64,000 nucleotides of DNA from assembly GCA_029558535.1 (NCBI GenBank), contig JAKQEK010000378.1:123610-187609 (forward strand), read 5' to 3'. Positions 1 through 9,979 of the stretch are shown piece after piece. The notes under the pieces are model-generated. The model was not told where the DNA came from and did no database searches. It saw nothing but the letters and a program-made list of their open reading frames with translations. The position numbers and the translations under genes are program-made. This DNA comes from Bacteroidota bacterium. Its GTDB lineage: Bacteria; Bacteroidota; Bacteroidia; Bacteroidales; ML635J-15. Numbering within the stretch: position 1 is the stretch's first letter; the number at the start of each line of letters is the position of its first letter.

Positions 1-890
1 AGAAACTCAATTTTACAAATTTCGAAATTGTCATAGGAGATATACGAAACGAAAAACTCATCGAATGGGTTTTTAAAGAATATAAGCCTGAATACGTTTA
101 CCATGCTGCTGCCTATAAGCATGTGCCAATGATGGAAAACAATCCTTCAGAAGCCATAAGTGTAAATGTACTTGGTACTAAAACCATAGCAGATGCAGCA
201 AACAAATACAAAATTAAAAAATTTGTAATGGTAAGCACCGACAAAGCAGTTAATCCAACTAACGTTATGGGTGCAAGTAAAAGAATTGCCGAGATTTACA
301 TTCAGTCATTATTTAATTCTAATGAAACAAAATTTATTACCACTAGATTTGGAAACGTGTTGGGATCTAATGGTTCTGTAATCCCTCGATTTAAGAAACA
401 AATAGAATCAGGTGGCCCTGTTACTGTTACACACCCAGACGTAACAAGATATTTTATGACAATTCCCGAGGCTTGTCAACTTGTACTGGAAGCAGGAAAT
501 ATGGGGCATGGTGGTGAAATTTTTATTTTTGATATGGGTCCATCTGTTAAAATAATTAACCTGGCTCGCAAGATGATATCTTTATCAGGACTAAAACCGG
601 GTATTGACATCCAAATAAAAGTAACAGGTTTACGTCCTGGCGAAAAACTTTATGAAGAGCTTTTGGCAAATAAAGAAAATACTTTACCTACATATCACCC
701 GCAAATAATGATTGCTCAAGTTCGTCAATATGAACCGAAACTGGTAAAAAATGAAATTTTCGAACTCATTGAAACAAGTAATAATAGCGATAAATTTGCA
801 ATAGTAAAAAAAATGAAGGAAATTGTTCCCGAGTTTTTAAGTAAAAATTCTATGTTTGAAATATTAGATGTAGAACAACAAAACAAATAA
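1..890 (+). CDS. CapD/WbpM-like nucleotide-sugar 4,6-dehydratase, 5' truncated
   Basis: C-terminal about 295 residues of a polysaccharide-biosynthesis nucleotide-diphosphate-sugar dehydratase of the extended SDR family. The first whole codon is at base 3 and the reading frame is open to the window edge, so the start lies outside. Visible motifs are HAAAYKHVPMME, then STDKAVNPTNVMGASKR, where Met replaces the usual catalytic Tyr (seen in WbpM/CapD-type 4,6-dehydratases), and the TRFGNVLGSNGSV and GLRPGEKLYEELL signatures. It should make a 4-keto-6-deoxy sugar nucleotide for surface polysaccharide. A membrane-bound N-terminal half, usual in the WbpM group, cannot be judged. The GTG at 123 is internal and not a credible start. 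Confidence 0.9.
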   Translation, partial: KLNFTNFEIVIGDIRNEKLIEWVFKEYKPEYVYHAAAYKHVPMMENNPSEAISVNVLGTKTIADAANKYKIKKFVMVSTDKAVNPTNVMGASKRIAEIYIQSLFNSNETKFITTRFGNVLGSNGSVIPRFKKQIESGGPVTVTHPDVTRYFMTIPEACQLVLEAGNMGHGGEIFIFDMGPSVKIINLARKMISLSGLKPGIDIQIKVTGLRPGEKLYEELLANKENTLPTYHPQIMIAQVRQYEPKLVKNEIFELIETSNNSDKFAIVKKMKEIVPEFLSKNSMFEILDVEQQNK

Positions 891-904
891 TGTCAATTAT
901 TATT

Positions 905-1936
905 TCATTTTTCCTTGATTATAAAAATATATGCAGGAAAATGATCTGAATATCCGCCCATATAAGTATTCCCAACATAAGTTCTAAAAGGATAACCTTT
1001 AAACTTTCCTTCTTTCTGCATTAAATATGCCTTATTATAAATAAAAGCCTTATGAAATCTGTATGATGATTTGTCAGATTTAAGAAATTCCGGAGTCATA
1101 ATTATCTGATCAAATAAATTCCATTTGTCATTATATGCTAAAGAACCTATTCCTTTTTTATAAAGCTCTTCCATTGGATTATACAATTTAGGAAATATCG
1201 CTTCCTCTTTAGTCCCTGTTGCATTCAAATGCGTTTTAACACTTTTATCTATAGGATCATCATTCAAGTCCCCCATACAAATTATTTTTGCATTGGGATT
1301 GATAATTAATATTGAATCAAAGATATGTCTTGTAACATCTGCTGCTGCCGCACGTTTTGGTTCACTTCTCTGCTCTCCCCCCCTGCGTGATGGCCAATGT
1401 AATACAATAAAATGCATTTCTTCGCCATCATACAAGCCACTGACAAGAAGCTGGTCTCTTGTTCTAAAGTCAGGATCATCAGGAGTTCTGACAAGGTGCA
1501 TAGCAGTATTTGTAACAGTAAAAAACTCTGGCCTGTATAACAACGCACAATCAACTCCCCTGTAATCAGAACCATCAAAATGAACTATCTGATAATTGTA
1601 TTTTTTAATTGGTTCGGCCTTAACTAAATCTTCTAATACAGTAATATTTTCTATCTCACTAAGTCCTATTATTGCCGGCGCTGTACCCGTAAAGTCTGCT
1701 CCTATTTCTACTATAACAGAGGCCATGGTTTCCATTTTTTGGAAATATCGTTCCGAATTCCACTGTTTTTCACTATTAGGTGTAAATTCGACATCATTTG
1801 TTCCGGGAATAGTGTCAAATAAATTTTCAATATTATAAAAAGCAATGCAGCCTACCTTATATTCTTTTTCTGTTTGAGAAAATCCGACAATACCTATTAA
1901 TAATATCCCGACTATAACAAAGATTGATTTTTTCAT
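905..1936 (-). CDS. Secreted endonuclease/exonuclease/phosphatase-family protein
   Basis: 343 residues. An N-terminal signal peptide (MKKSIFVIVGILLIG...GFSQ) implies export. The EEP fold is indicated by FYNIENLFDT near the N-terminus, the metal-binding Glu of GLSEIEN, the GDLNDDP motif in the C-terminal half and the terminal SDHFP. The family cleaves phosphodiester or phosphomonoester bonds with Mg2+; the substrate here (extracellular DNA, lipid or nucleotide) cannot be told. It is convergent with the truncated dehydratase gene and has its own promoter in front. Complete, with no oddities. Confidence 0.88.
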   Translation of the reverse strand: MKKSIFVIVGILLIGIVGFSQTEKEYKVGCIAFYNIENLFDTIPGTNDVEFTPNSEKQWNSERYFQKMETMASVIVEIGADFTGTAPAIIGLSEIENITVLEDLVKAEPIKKYNYQIVHFDGSDYRGVDCALLYRPEFFTVTNTAMHLVRTPDDPDFRTRDQLLVSGLYDGEEMHFIVLHWPSRRGGEQRSEPKRAAAADVTRHIFDSILIINPNAKIICMGDLNDDPIDKSVKTHLNATGTKEEAIFPKLYNPMEELYKKGIGSLAYNDKWNLFDQIIMTPEFLKSDKSSYRFHKAFIYNKAYLMQKEGKFKGYPFRTYVGNTYMGGYSDHFPAYIFIIKEK

Positions 1937-1956
1937 ATTTTTTTTCTATTTTTTGT

Positions 1957-1987
1957 CAAAGATAATACCATATTTATAATTCAGCAA
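1957..1987 (-). promoter_or_regulatory. -33/-7 promoter of the EEP-family gene
   Basis: On the minus strand TTG (1987-1985) is followed after 20 nt by TATCTTTG (1964-1957), matching the Bacteroidota TTG-N19-21-TAnnTTTG consensus. It lies 21 bp before the ATG at 1936. Confidence 0.6.
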
Positions 1988-2084
1988 TCGGTGAAAAAGT
2001 TTTTATGTCAAATAATGCGTTTGTTAATAAAAATAATATATGTGAGATTTTAATCCCTAATAGTTAAATTTTGAATGATTGATA

Positions 2085-2092
2085 TATCTTTG
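2085..2092 (+). promoter_or_regulatory. -7 element of rsgA
   Basis: TATCTTTG fits TAnnTTTG. It lies 10 nt before the ATG at 2103, so the transcript would have almost no leader. This excludes an upstream in-frame start codon at 2079. No clear -33 TTG was found. Confidence 0.5.
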
Positions 2093-2102
2093 TGTCGGTA
2101 AT

Positions 2103-3035
2103 ATGAAAACGGGCAGAATTATACAAACCACAGGAGCCGTTCATTCAGTTGAATGTGATAATTTAATATATACCTGCGTTATTAAGGGTAAACTAAGACT
2201 TAAAGGTTATAGAAGTACCAACCCATTATCGGTAGGTGATATTGTTGAATTTGAAGAAACAGAAAATCTTTTGGGACTGATAAACAAAATTCACAGTAGA
2301 AAAAATTGTATAATAAGAAAATCAACAAATCTGTCAAAAGAAACACATATAATAGCTTCTAATATTGACCAGCTAGTAATAATGTTTACATTACAAAAAC
2401 CTGAAACAACAACAATATTTCTGGACAGATTATTAATCGCAGCAGAATCATACAGCATTCCTTGCATAATCCTTATTAATAAAATCGATATATATAGCAG
2501 TGAGGAGTTAAAGCATTCCAAATATCTTTCATCTATATATACCAAAATAGGTTATAAAACTATTGAAATATCTGTTGAGAATAAAGTAAACATTGATAAT
2601 GTTGCTGAAATTCTTAAAGACAAAATCAGTTTAATTGTCGGACATAGCGGTACCGGAAAAACTTCTTTAATAAATGTAATTGCTCCAGAATATCGCCTAA
2701 AAACAGACTTCATTTCTGAATACCATTTAGCCGGAAAACATACAACAACTTTTGCTAGGATGTTAAAACTACCATTTGGCGGTTATATTGTTGACACTCC
2801 GGGAATTATGGGTTTTGGGCTGGTGAATTTGAAAAAAGAAGAAATGTATCACTATTTTCCGGAGATATTCAAATTATCCCCAAATTGCAAATATTACAAC
2901 TGTACACATATAAATGAACCGCAGTGTGCGGTAAAAAAAGCTCTGGAGAAAGGCGTCATTTCATTATCTAGATACAAATCTTATCTCAATGTTTTTTACG
3001 ATGATGATGACAAACATAGAATTAAAGAAATTTAA
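2103..3035 (+). CDS. rsgA: Ribosome small-subunit-dependent GTPase A
   Basis: 310 residues. Circularly permuted GTPase that acts late in 30S subunit maturation. Order of features: N-terminal OB-fold (KTGRIIQTTGAVHSVECD...VGDIVEFEE), NKID (G4), then GHSGTGKTSLIN (G1), DTPGIMGFGL (G3), then the zinc-binding knuckle NCKYYNCTHINEPQC. The length and all motifs are normal for the family. The start at 2103 is chosen because the -7 element lies just before it. Followed by an independent promoter for the HD gene. Confidence 0.96.
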   Translation: MKTGRIIQTTGAVHSVECDNLIYTCVIKGKLRLKGYRSTNPLSVGDIVEFEETENLLGLINKIHSRKNCIIRKSTNLSKETHIIASNIDQLVIMFTLQKPETTTIFLDRLLIAAESYSIPCIILINKIDIYSSEELKHSKYLSSIYTKIGYKTIEISVENKVNIDNVAEILKDKISLIVGHSGTGKTSLINVIAPEYRLKTDFISEYHLAGKHTTTFARMLKLPFGGYIVDTPGIMGFGLVNLKKEEMYHYFPEIFKLSPNCKYYNCTHINEPQCAVKKALEKGVISLSRYKSYLNVFYDDDDKHRIKEI

Positions 3036-3062
3036 TATTTCAATTTAAGAACACTCCAAACA

Positions 3063-3092
3063 TTGTAAATCGGTTTCTTTATTATAATTTTG
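3063..3092 (+). promoter_or_regulatory. -33/-7 promoter of the HD-lpxD operon
   Basis: TTG at 3063-3065, 19-nt spacer, TAATTTTG at 3085-3092. Good fit to the Bacteroidota consensus, 19 nt before the TTG start codon. Confidence 0.65.
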
Positions 3093-3111
3093 CATAATTA
3101 CATTTAAAAAG

Positions 3112-4344
3112 TTGACTAACAAGAAAAAAATAATCAATGATCCTGTACATGGATTTATCAACATCCCGGGTGGAATAATCTACGAGCTTATCGAACATCC
3201 TTATTTTCAGCGTTTAAGGAGAATCAAACAACTTGGATTATCATATCTAGTTTATCCGGGAGCTGTACATACTCGTTTTCAACATGCTATTGGTTCTATG
3301 CACCTTATAGGAATGGCAATTGATGTTATCCGTAGCAAAAATCACGAAATTACCGAAGAAGAAGCTGAAGCTGCTAAAATAGCAATTTTGTTACACGATA
3401 TCGGACATGGTCCTTTTTCCCATGCTCTCGAAAATTGTTTTACTCCTAATCTGCATCACGAAGATCTTAGCTTGTTATTTATGCAGGAACTTAATGCTGA
3501 ATTTAAAAACAAATTAGATTTAGCTATAAAAATTTTTCAAAATCAATATCATAAAAAATTTCTCCATCAACTAATTTCAGGTCAACTTGATATGGACAGA
3601 CTTGATTATCTGAAAAGAGACAGTTTTTTTACAGGTGTATCAGAAGGGGTTGTTGGTTCGGAACGAATTATTAAAATGCTTCAAGTGGTTGATGATAATC
3701 TTGTTGTCGAATCAAAAGGAATTTACAGTATAGAAAAGTTTTTAATCGCTCGTCGACTTATGTATTGGCAGGTTTATTTACACAAAACCTCTTTAATCGC
3801 AGAACTGCTTTTGTCTGCCTTCATAATGCGGTTAAAATATCTTTTAGAAAACAGTAATATTAGAACTAATAATCAATATATAGACCTCCTAATTGACAAA
3901 AATAAGCTTCATAATAAAAAGGATATTATTGCAAACTTTGCAATGATTGATGATTATGATGTTTTCTGTCTGTTAAAACAAAGTATGTATTCTGATGACA
4001 AAATTCTTTCGCATCTTTCAAATAGTATTTTAAACCGAAAATTTCCTAAAATACTAATAAGTAAAGAAAAACCCGAAGATAGTTTTATAGGTTCAATGAA
4101 AGAAATTGCCAAAAAGGAATACTCTCTTACCGATGAGGAAATTTCTTATTTCGTCTTCACCGGAGAAGTTTCAAATAATGCATATACCTATGCTGACGAA
4201 CGTATTAATATACTATATCCAAACAAATTGATAGACATCTCGGAAGCATCGGATATGTTAAATATCTCTGTGTTGGGAAAAATTGTAAAAAAATATTATG
4301 TTTGTGCTCCGAAAGATATTATAAATTTAAGTATTTCAAAATGA
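3112..4344 (+). CDS. HD-domain phosphohydrolase (dGTPase-like/YwfO type)
   Basis: 410 residues beginning at a TTG codon. Homologues begin at about the same point ([12 protein letters not shown]) and the promoter sits just upstream, so no ATG start is credible. Metal ligands of the HD fold are visible: RFQHAIGS (His58), [12 protein letters not shown] (His95-Asp96, His99) and [11 protein letters not shown] further on. The family hydrolyses deoxynucleoside triphosphates or related phosphates; the real substrate of this subgroup is unknown. The stop overlaps the lpxD start (ATGA), so the two are translationally coupled. Confidence 0.9.
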   Translation: MTNKKKIINDPVHGFINIPGGIIYELIEHPYFQRLRRIKQLGLSYLVYPGAVHTRFQHAIGSMHLIGMAIDVIRSKNHEITEEEAEAAKIAILLHDIGHGPFSHALENCFTPNLHHEDLSLLFMQELNAEFKNKLDLAIKIFQNQYHKKFLHQLISGQLDMDRLDYLKRDSFFTGVSEGVVGSERIIKMLQVVDDNLVVESKGIYSIEKFLIARRLMYWQVYLHKTSLIAELLLSAFIMRLKYLLENSNIRTNNQYIDLLIDKNKLHNKKDIIANFAMIDDYDVFCLLKQSMYSDDKILSHLSNSILNRKFPKILISKEKPEDSFIGSMKEIAKKEYSLTDEEISYFVFTGEVSNNAYTYADERINILYPNKLIDISEASDMLNISVLGKIVKKYYVCAPKDIINLSISK

Positions 4345-5369
4345 AATTTACTGCCGGACAGATAGCCTCTATACTAAATGGAAAAGTTGAAGGTGACGAA
4401 AATACTGTTGTAAATTGCTTTTCAAAAATTGAAGAAGGGAAACCGGGGTCTTTATCATTTTTGGCTAATCCCAAGTACACTCATTATATTTATGAAACCG
4501 CTGCATCTGTTATTTTGATTAACAATGACTTTTTACCACAAAAAGAAGTAAAAGCAACTTTGATAAGAGTTGAAGACGCATATAAGTCAATCGCTGTGCT
4601 ACTTGATATTTATAACAAAATGATAGAAAAACCGGTAGGCATAGAAAAACAATCTTTTGTTCACAAAAAAGCTTTACTCGGTAAAGATGTATATGTTGGC
4701 GCTTTCAGTTATGTAGGAAAAGATTCCAAAATAGGAAACAATGTACAAATATATCCTGGTTGTTATGTTGGAAACAATGTTAATATTGGTGACAATTGTA
4801 TTTTATTTCCTGGTGTCAAAATATATTACAATACGGTTATTGGAAAGAATTGCACTTTGCATGCCGGTTGTGTTATCGGTGCTGACGGATTTGGTTTTGC
4901 CCCAAATAATGGCGATGCATTTATGAAAATTGCACAAATTGGTAATGTTATATTAGAAGACAATGTTGAATTGGGGGCTTTGGTAACAATTGACAGAGCT
5001 ACAATGGGATCAACTATTATCAGAGCAGGTGTAAAGTTAGATAACCACAACCATGTGGCTCACAACGTGGAAATTGGTAAAAACACTGTAATTGCAGCAC
5101 AATCAGGAATTGCCGGCACAACAAAAGTAGGCGAAAATTGTATGATTGGTGGTCAAGTCGGTATCAGTCCTCATATAACGATAGCCAATGGAACAAAAAT
5201 TTCATCACAATCGGGTATTTCAAATAATGTATTAAAAGAAGACAGCATTTTGATGGGTGCTCCTGCATATGAAATAAGAGCATATCACAAATCATATATA
5301 CATTTTAAAAACCTTGATGATATCGTTAAACGACTTGAGAGTCTGGAAAAGAAATTATCTGATAAATAA
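4341..5369 (+). CDS. lpxD: UDP-3-O-acylglucosamine N-acyltransferase
   Basis: 342 residues. Adds the N-linked hydroxyacyl chain in lipid A synthesis (third Raetz-pathway step). The N-terminal uridine-binding domain ([29 protein letters not shown]) is followed by a left-handed beta-helix of hexapeptide repeats with the catalytic-region motif [11 protein letters not shown]. The ATG at 4341 overlaps the previous stop by 4 nt; an upstream in-frame start at 4302 would lie inside the HD gene and was rejected. lpxC/fabZ and lpxA, often adjacent in this phylum, do not follow here. Confidence 0.95.
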   Translation: MKFTAGQIASILNGKVEGDENTVVNCFSKIEEGKPGSLSFLANPKYTHYIYETAASVILINNDFLPQKEVKATLIRVEDAYKSIAVLLDIYNKMIEKPVGIEKQSFVHKKALLGKDVYVGAFSYVGKDSKIGNNVQIYPGCYVGNNVNIGDNCILFPGVKIYYNTVIGKNCTLHAGCVIGADGFGFAPNNGDAFMKIAQIGNVILEDNVELGALVTIDRATMGSTIIRAGVKLDNHNHVAHNVEIGKNTVIAAQSGIAGTTKVGENCMIGGQVGISPHITIANGTKISSQSGISNNVLKEDSILMGAPAYEIRAYHKSYIHFKNLDDIVKRLESLEKKLSDK

Positions 5370-5405
5370 AGACCTTTTATCAATTTACTTTTAAATCCAT
5401 CAACA

Positions 5406-8400
5406 CTAGTAAACCATTTTACTCAATACTATTGCATGTTTTTCGACAATTTTATTCCCTGTCAGATTAAACATCTCGACATAGAGTATATAAATACCGG
5501 CAGGGCAAATATTATTACCACTATCAAAACCATCCCAAAACAGGCTTCCCTCCATTGCAAGCATTTGGTTATTAAGTATATATGTTACAAATTTGCCGTC
5601 TGAACTGTATATAGCCATTGTTGCAGTATATCCGGGTTCGTCAAGCTTATATGAAATAGCTAATCTATCATTATAGCCGTCGTTATCAGGAGAAAAAACT
5701 TCGGGGCTCAAACTAATTACTGTTTCTGTTGCTATCTCGGATGAAAATTGAGAATTCTTATATCCGGGTGTAGCAAATCCTACAGTCTGTGATGCCGAAT
5801 GCCAGTTTGATTTATCTGCCGAACTGCGATTATAATTTATTCTTTCTAAAGACACGCCATCTTTTGATGCCAGTAATTTATAATGCTGATCATCAGTATA
5901 ATAAACCATGTCTATTTCATTTAAAAACCTGTCTGTTATCAAAATGTTTCCCTCACCATCAGCCATTGAGGGTAAATTACCACACTTATAAAGATTCTCT
6001 AAATACGGAACATAGTAATTGTCAATCAAAAAATTTATATCTTCTGAAACGGCACAGTATTCTCCCGGTTCAAGCAAACGACTAATATTGCTTAAGACAT
6101 AGGAGTCTTTAATGTTCCCGGCCTCATCTTTATTACATCCCCATAAATGTTTTAAATCCAATATTTTGTTGGAATTATTGTACAATTCGACAAAATCTTT
6201 TCCTCCGGACAATGGATTAAAAAGAATTTCGTTTATAACTATGTCGCCTGCCACAACAGAATCGGCAATAGCAAATCTAAATGAAGAATTTACTACAACT
6301 TTATTTCCTGCACAATCTCTAATGCTATCGTTAATATTAATGAAATACAATTTTCCTATTTCAAATTCTCCGTCAAATTTCATTGTAATTGTTGAAAAAT
6401 TAGGTTCGCTAGCACTTATCCAAATAGGATGTCCAAACTCTTCAACTTCAAAATTTAAAACATCATTTGCAAATTCAGATTTCAATATTTCACTAAAATA
6501 TACTATTAACGTATCCGGCATTATTGCTTCTGCAGCAATCGGATAAGGCAATGTAATATCAGGATTGCTTCCATTAATTGAATTAACAATACCCGGTGTT
6601 CCTCCTAAAATATTATTGCTTGCCCTCCAGTTTTCTTTTCCCTCACATACATTATTTAAATCTATCATTTCAAGCGAATAGCCTCCATTTTTCTTAAAAT
6701 TATCCTGATACCAAGTATCGCTATATGTAACAGTATGAATAACATTACTATTTTTATCTCTTAATATAAGAGTGGCTCCTCCGTTTGTCAATGCGGGAAA
6801 ACTTTCTACACCAACAACATTTAACATCTCATCAAACATTTCTTGATTACTCTCATGACACAAAACCAAATATCCCCCTTCGGGAATCATACAATAAGGT
6901 AATGTGCGAGTGGTGGTACCTGCACTTATTGTCCAGTTCGCTAAATCCAAATCATATTCTGTTCTATTAAAAAGCTCTATGTATTCCACATCGGGAAGGA
7001 GTACAACCGGATCGGGATCAGCCATAATTTCAGTAATAATAACATCATAATCAGCAGGATTATACAGTATAAAATTCACACTTTGTTCGGTCATAATATT
7101 TCCACACCAATCCTTTACATTTGAAATTGTAATTGAATAATTTAAATTTTCGTTAAATGAGGAAGGAAATTGTAAGATTACTGCTGTTTCGTTTAAAGGA
7201 TTGGTTACAGCATAAAAAGGATTGCCAAAATCAGGAATTACATCATAGTTGGTCAAAACAAGACTTGAAAGAGTATCCACAGACTCAGAAAATATAATAG
7301 TAATTTCATTTCCGGCAGTAATGCTAACACTAAGAACTTCAGGAGCGAGGGTATCACTATTTATTGCATAAACAGAATTAATTGTTCCAGGTGTTCCTCC
7401 AAACTCATCGTTTGAAGCAATCCAGTTTGTTTGTGGTGAACAAGTGTTTACCGGGTCTATCTTCTCAAGTGACCAGCCTCCATTCTTTTTATTTGCGTCC
7501 TGATACCATGTGTCAGAATATGTAACGCGGTCTATTTCCTGTCCTTCATTGTCCTTTAATACAATTGTCTGACCTCCATTTGTAATTAATGGAAATGATG
7601 CTATACCAAGTGTATTACCAAAATTTTCAAATTCTGAAACATAATTAGTATGACATAATATCAAATATTCTCCGGCTTCGAGCTGATATGAGGTAAGAGT
7701 TTTTGACGTTGTCCCTATTGTATAAACCCAATCTGTTAGATCAACTGTATAATCAGAAGTGTTGTACAATTCTACATATTCAGCATTTGGCAAACCAACC
7801 GGAGGGTCGGGATCTGCCATAATTTCATTGATTACAATCATGCCCGCTGAAAAATCTATATAACTAAAAGGTATGTTTCCCGGAACAACAGGGTTCATAC
7901 TTAAGTCTGCTATGTTTTGATATTGTAAAATATAATTAGTGCCGGACACAAAAGACGATGAAAACTCAAGCAATACTTTTGAGGGATCAGAATTATAAAA
8001 AGAGACATCGGCCGGATTACCAATTCCGTTGTTTACAGAATAATTTTGCTCATCTAAAGCTGATACGGGATCTAACTCTTCATCAAAATTCATCAAAAAA
8101 TGCTGAGAGTCAAGTACTTGTGATGACAGCAATTGAGGTTGAATATCATCAACAAAAGGGTCACCTGTTATAATAAAGTCATCGAAAAAGATGTGCTGTG
8201 AACGGGTAGAAGTATAAACACATTTAACCCCAAAATATGATGAACTGAAATAAGTATTATCTAAAATTGATCCTTCAGTATAATAATCTGTTCCGCCCAG
8301 TGTATCGGACATCAGACTCCAGTTCCCTTCATTATCACGGGTAACTTTAACACGAACGTTGACTGTTGTAGTATTTAGTCTCCCGTCTGTCCCGTTAATT

Positions 8401-8798
8401 ATCATTGTGCTGCTTGTCGGATTTTTTCTGTAAAGACTAACCTCATCAGCAGTATTCCCAATTTTAACAAAATATCCATTTGTAGCAGAAGATAAATCAG
8501 AGTTATTCGATGTAAGATAAATCTCACAATAGTTCGTTGATGAAGGGTTAAACTGAAGCTTTACTAAAAATTCCCAACTTGCATCATTAATTGCACCACA
8601 ACTGGTAGAAAGATACGATGTCCCATCTGCCTGTGGGCTTTCGTACAACTGAAGCTGATTTGATGCATCAATTATAAATTTGTCTGTGTTGCCAGACCAT
8701 GCAGGATCAGAAGTAAAATTTCCATCACTGAAATCATCACTGAATTGTGCAAAACTTACCAGTGGAAGAAGCGTAAGTATGAAAAGTATTTTTCTCAT
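5406..8798 (-). CDS. Large secreted lamin-tail-domain protein with type IX sorting-like C-terminus
   Basis: 1130 residues with a signal peptide (MRKILFILTLLPLVSFAQ). An N-terminal beta-sandwich region is followed by three lamin-tail domains near residues 320, 585 and 850 (INEIMADPDP...VELYN; ITEIMADPDP...IELFN; INEILFNP...VELYN), separated by SbsA/Ig-like segments. The last about 90 residues have the gliding-type C-terminal pattern (FSPDNDGYND...LFWDGFDSGN...AGIYILYVEM). Likely secreted by the type IX system and cell-surface attached; the function is unknown. Monocistronic, convergent with lpxD. Confidence 0.85.
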   Translation of the reverse strand: MRKILFILTLLPLVSFAQFSDDFSDGNFTSDPAWSGNTDKFIIDASNQLQLYESPQADGTSYLSTSCGAINDASWEFLVKLQFNPSSTNYCEIYLTSNNSDLSSATNGYFVKIGNTADEVSLYRKNPTSSTMIINGTDGRLNTTTVNVRVKVTRDNEGNWSLMSDTLGGTDYYTEGSILDNTYFSSSYFGVKCVYTSTRSQHIFFDDFIITGDPFVDDIQPQLLSSQVLDSQHFLMNFDEELDPVSALDEQNYSVNNGIGNPADVSFYNSDPSKVLLEFSSSFVSGTNYILQYQNIADLSMNPVVPGNIPFSYIDFSAGMIVINEIMADPDPPVGLPNAEYVELYNTSDYTVDLTDWVYTIGTTSKTLTSYQLEAGEYLILCHTNYVSEFENFGNTLGIASFPLITNGGQTIVLKDNEGQEIDRVTYSDTWYQDANKKNGGWSLEKIDPVNTCSPQTNWIASNDEFGGTPGTINSVYAINSDTLAPEVLSVSITAGNEITIIFSESVDTLSSLVLTNYDVIPDFGNPFYAVTNPLNETAVILQFPSSFNENLNYSITISNVKDWCGNIMTEQSVNFILYNPADYDVIITEIMADPDPVVLLPDVEYIELFNRTEYDLDLANWTISAGTTTRTLPYCMIPEGGYLVLCHESNQEMFDEMLNVVGVESFPALTNGGATLILRDKNSNVIHTVTYSDTWYQDNFKKNGGYSLEMIDLNNVCEGKENWRASNNILGGTPGIVNSINGSNPDITLPYPIAAEAIMPDTLIVYFSEILKSEFANDVLNFEVEEFGHPIWISASEPNFSTITMKFDGEFEIGKLYFININDSIRDCAGNKVVVNSSFRFAIADSVVAGDIVINEILFNPLSGGKDFVELYNNSNKILDLKHLWGCNKDEAGNIKDSYVLSNISRLLEPGEYCAVSEDINFLIDNYYVPYLENLYKCGNLPSMADGEGNILITDRFLNEIDMVYYTDDQHYKLLASKDGVSLERINYNRSSADKSNWHSASQTVGFATPGYKNSQFSSEIATETVISLSPEVFSPDNDGYNDRLAISYKLDEPGYTATMAIYSSDGKFVTYILNNQMLAMEGSLFWDGFDSGNNICPAGIYILYVEMFNLTGNKIVEKHAIVLSKMVY

Positions 8799-8933
8799 AT
8801 TATAAATTTATTTTAATCCCTTAAGTCTCAAGTTACCTTATTCTAGCCTTGAACTATTTAATTAATTTGTCCACTCAAAACTTTTGGCTAATAACATTGT
8901 AAAAATACCTTAAATTATTTTATTATTTCTATT

Positions 8934-8965
8934 TTGGATAAAGATTAGTTTAAAAATTATATTTT
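8934..8965 (+). promoter_or_regulatory. Candidate promoter of asd
   Basis: TTG at 8934-8936, 21-nt spacer, TATATTTT at 8958-8965 (last base differs from TAnnTTTG). The same TATATTTTTAC form occurs before the TPR gene near 27.8 kb. Confidence 0.45.
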
Positions 8966-8986
8966 TACACAAAAAACATAAGTTGT

Positions 8987-9979
8987 ATGAAACTAGCAAT
9001 CGTAGGTGTTACAGGAATGGTTGGAACTGCAATATTAAAAGTTCTGGAAGAGCGTAATTTTATTCCTGATGAGTTAATTCCTGTTGCTTCAAATACTTCG
9101 TCAGGCAAAAAAATTGTTTTTAATTCAAAAGAATATACTGTAAAAACTATTAATGAGGCATTGAAAGAAAAACCTGACATTGCAATATTTTCTGCAGGGA
9201 AAAGTGTTTCATTGGAATATGCTCCTCTATTTGCAAAAATCAAAACAAAAGTTATTGACAACTCATCTGCATGGAGAATGTACGATGACATAAAACTAAT
9301 AGTTCCCGAAGTCAACATATCAATACTTAACGAAAATGATTATATAATTGCGAATCCTAATTGTTCAACAATTCCGCTTACTCAAATTTTGTGGCCATTA
9401 CATCTTAAATATAAATTAAAAAGGGTAGTTGTTTCAACTTATCAGTCAGTTACAGGTTCGGGATTTAAGGGATATAATCAATTAATGAGTGAAAGAGCCG
9501 GTAAAAAAGTTGAAAATCCTGCATATCCGCATACTATTGATTTAAATTGTATCCCTCATGGTGGCGATTTCCTCGAAAATGGATATACAGAGGAAGAAAT
9601 GAAACTAATCAATGAAACACGAAAAATTTTAAATATCAACGATTTAAAAATTACTTGCACTGTTGTTAGGGTTCCTGTATTAGGTGGTCATAGCGAAAGC
9701 GTTAATGTTGAGTTTTTCAAAAAACCGGAAATATCATCTGTAAAAAAGATTATTTCTGCATCAATGGGAGTAATTGTACTTGATAATCCATCTAAAAATG
9801 AATACCCAACACCTTTAATTGCACAGAATAAGAATGAAACTTTTGCTGGAAGAATAAGGCTTGATGAATCGAACGACAAGGCTATAAACTTTTGGTTAAG
9901 TGCCGATAATCTGAGAAAAGGTGCAGCCACAAATGCGATTCAAATTGCAGAATATATTTCAGACAACTTTATTAATTAA
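8987..9979 (+). CDS. asd: Aspartate-semialdehyde dehydrogenase
   Basis: 330 residues. NADPH-dependent reduction of aspartyl phosphate to the semialdehyde, at the branch point to lysine/diaminopimelate, threonine and methionine. N-terminal nucleotide-binding motif VGVTGMVGTAILKVLEER, active-site Cys in NPNCSTIPL, and VVRVPVLGGHSESVNVEF. The stop and the start of the next gene share one base (TAATG), so the lysozyme-like gene is probably co-transcribed. Confidence 0.96.
   Translation: MKLAIVGVTGMVGTAILKVLEERNFIPDELIPVASNTSSGKKIVFNSKEYTVKTINEALKEKPDIAIFSAGKSVSLEYAPLFAKIKTKVIDNSSAWRMYDDIKLIVPEVNISILNENDYIIANPNCSTIPLTQILWPLHLKYKLKRVVVSTYQSVTGSGFKGYNQLMSERAGKKVENPAYPHTIDLNCIPHGGDFLENGYTEEEMKLINETRKILNINDLKITCTVVRVPVLGGHSESVNVEFFKKPEISSVKKIISASMGVIVLDNPSKNEYPTPLIAQNKNETFAGRIRLDESNDKAINFWLSADNLRKGAATNAIQIAEYISDNFIN

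Noticed and set aside
123..890. A complete 255-residue epimerase starting at GTG 123
   Set aside because: The conserved family sequence (HAAAYKHV) continues upstream in the same frame to the window edge, so the GTG is an internal Val codon.
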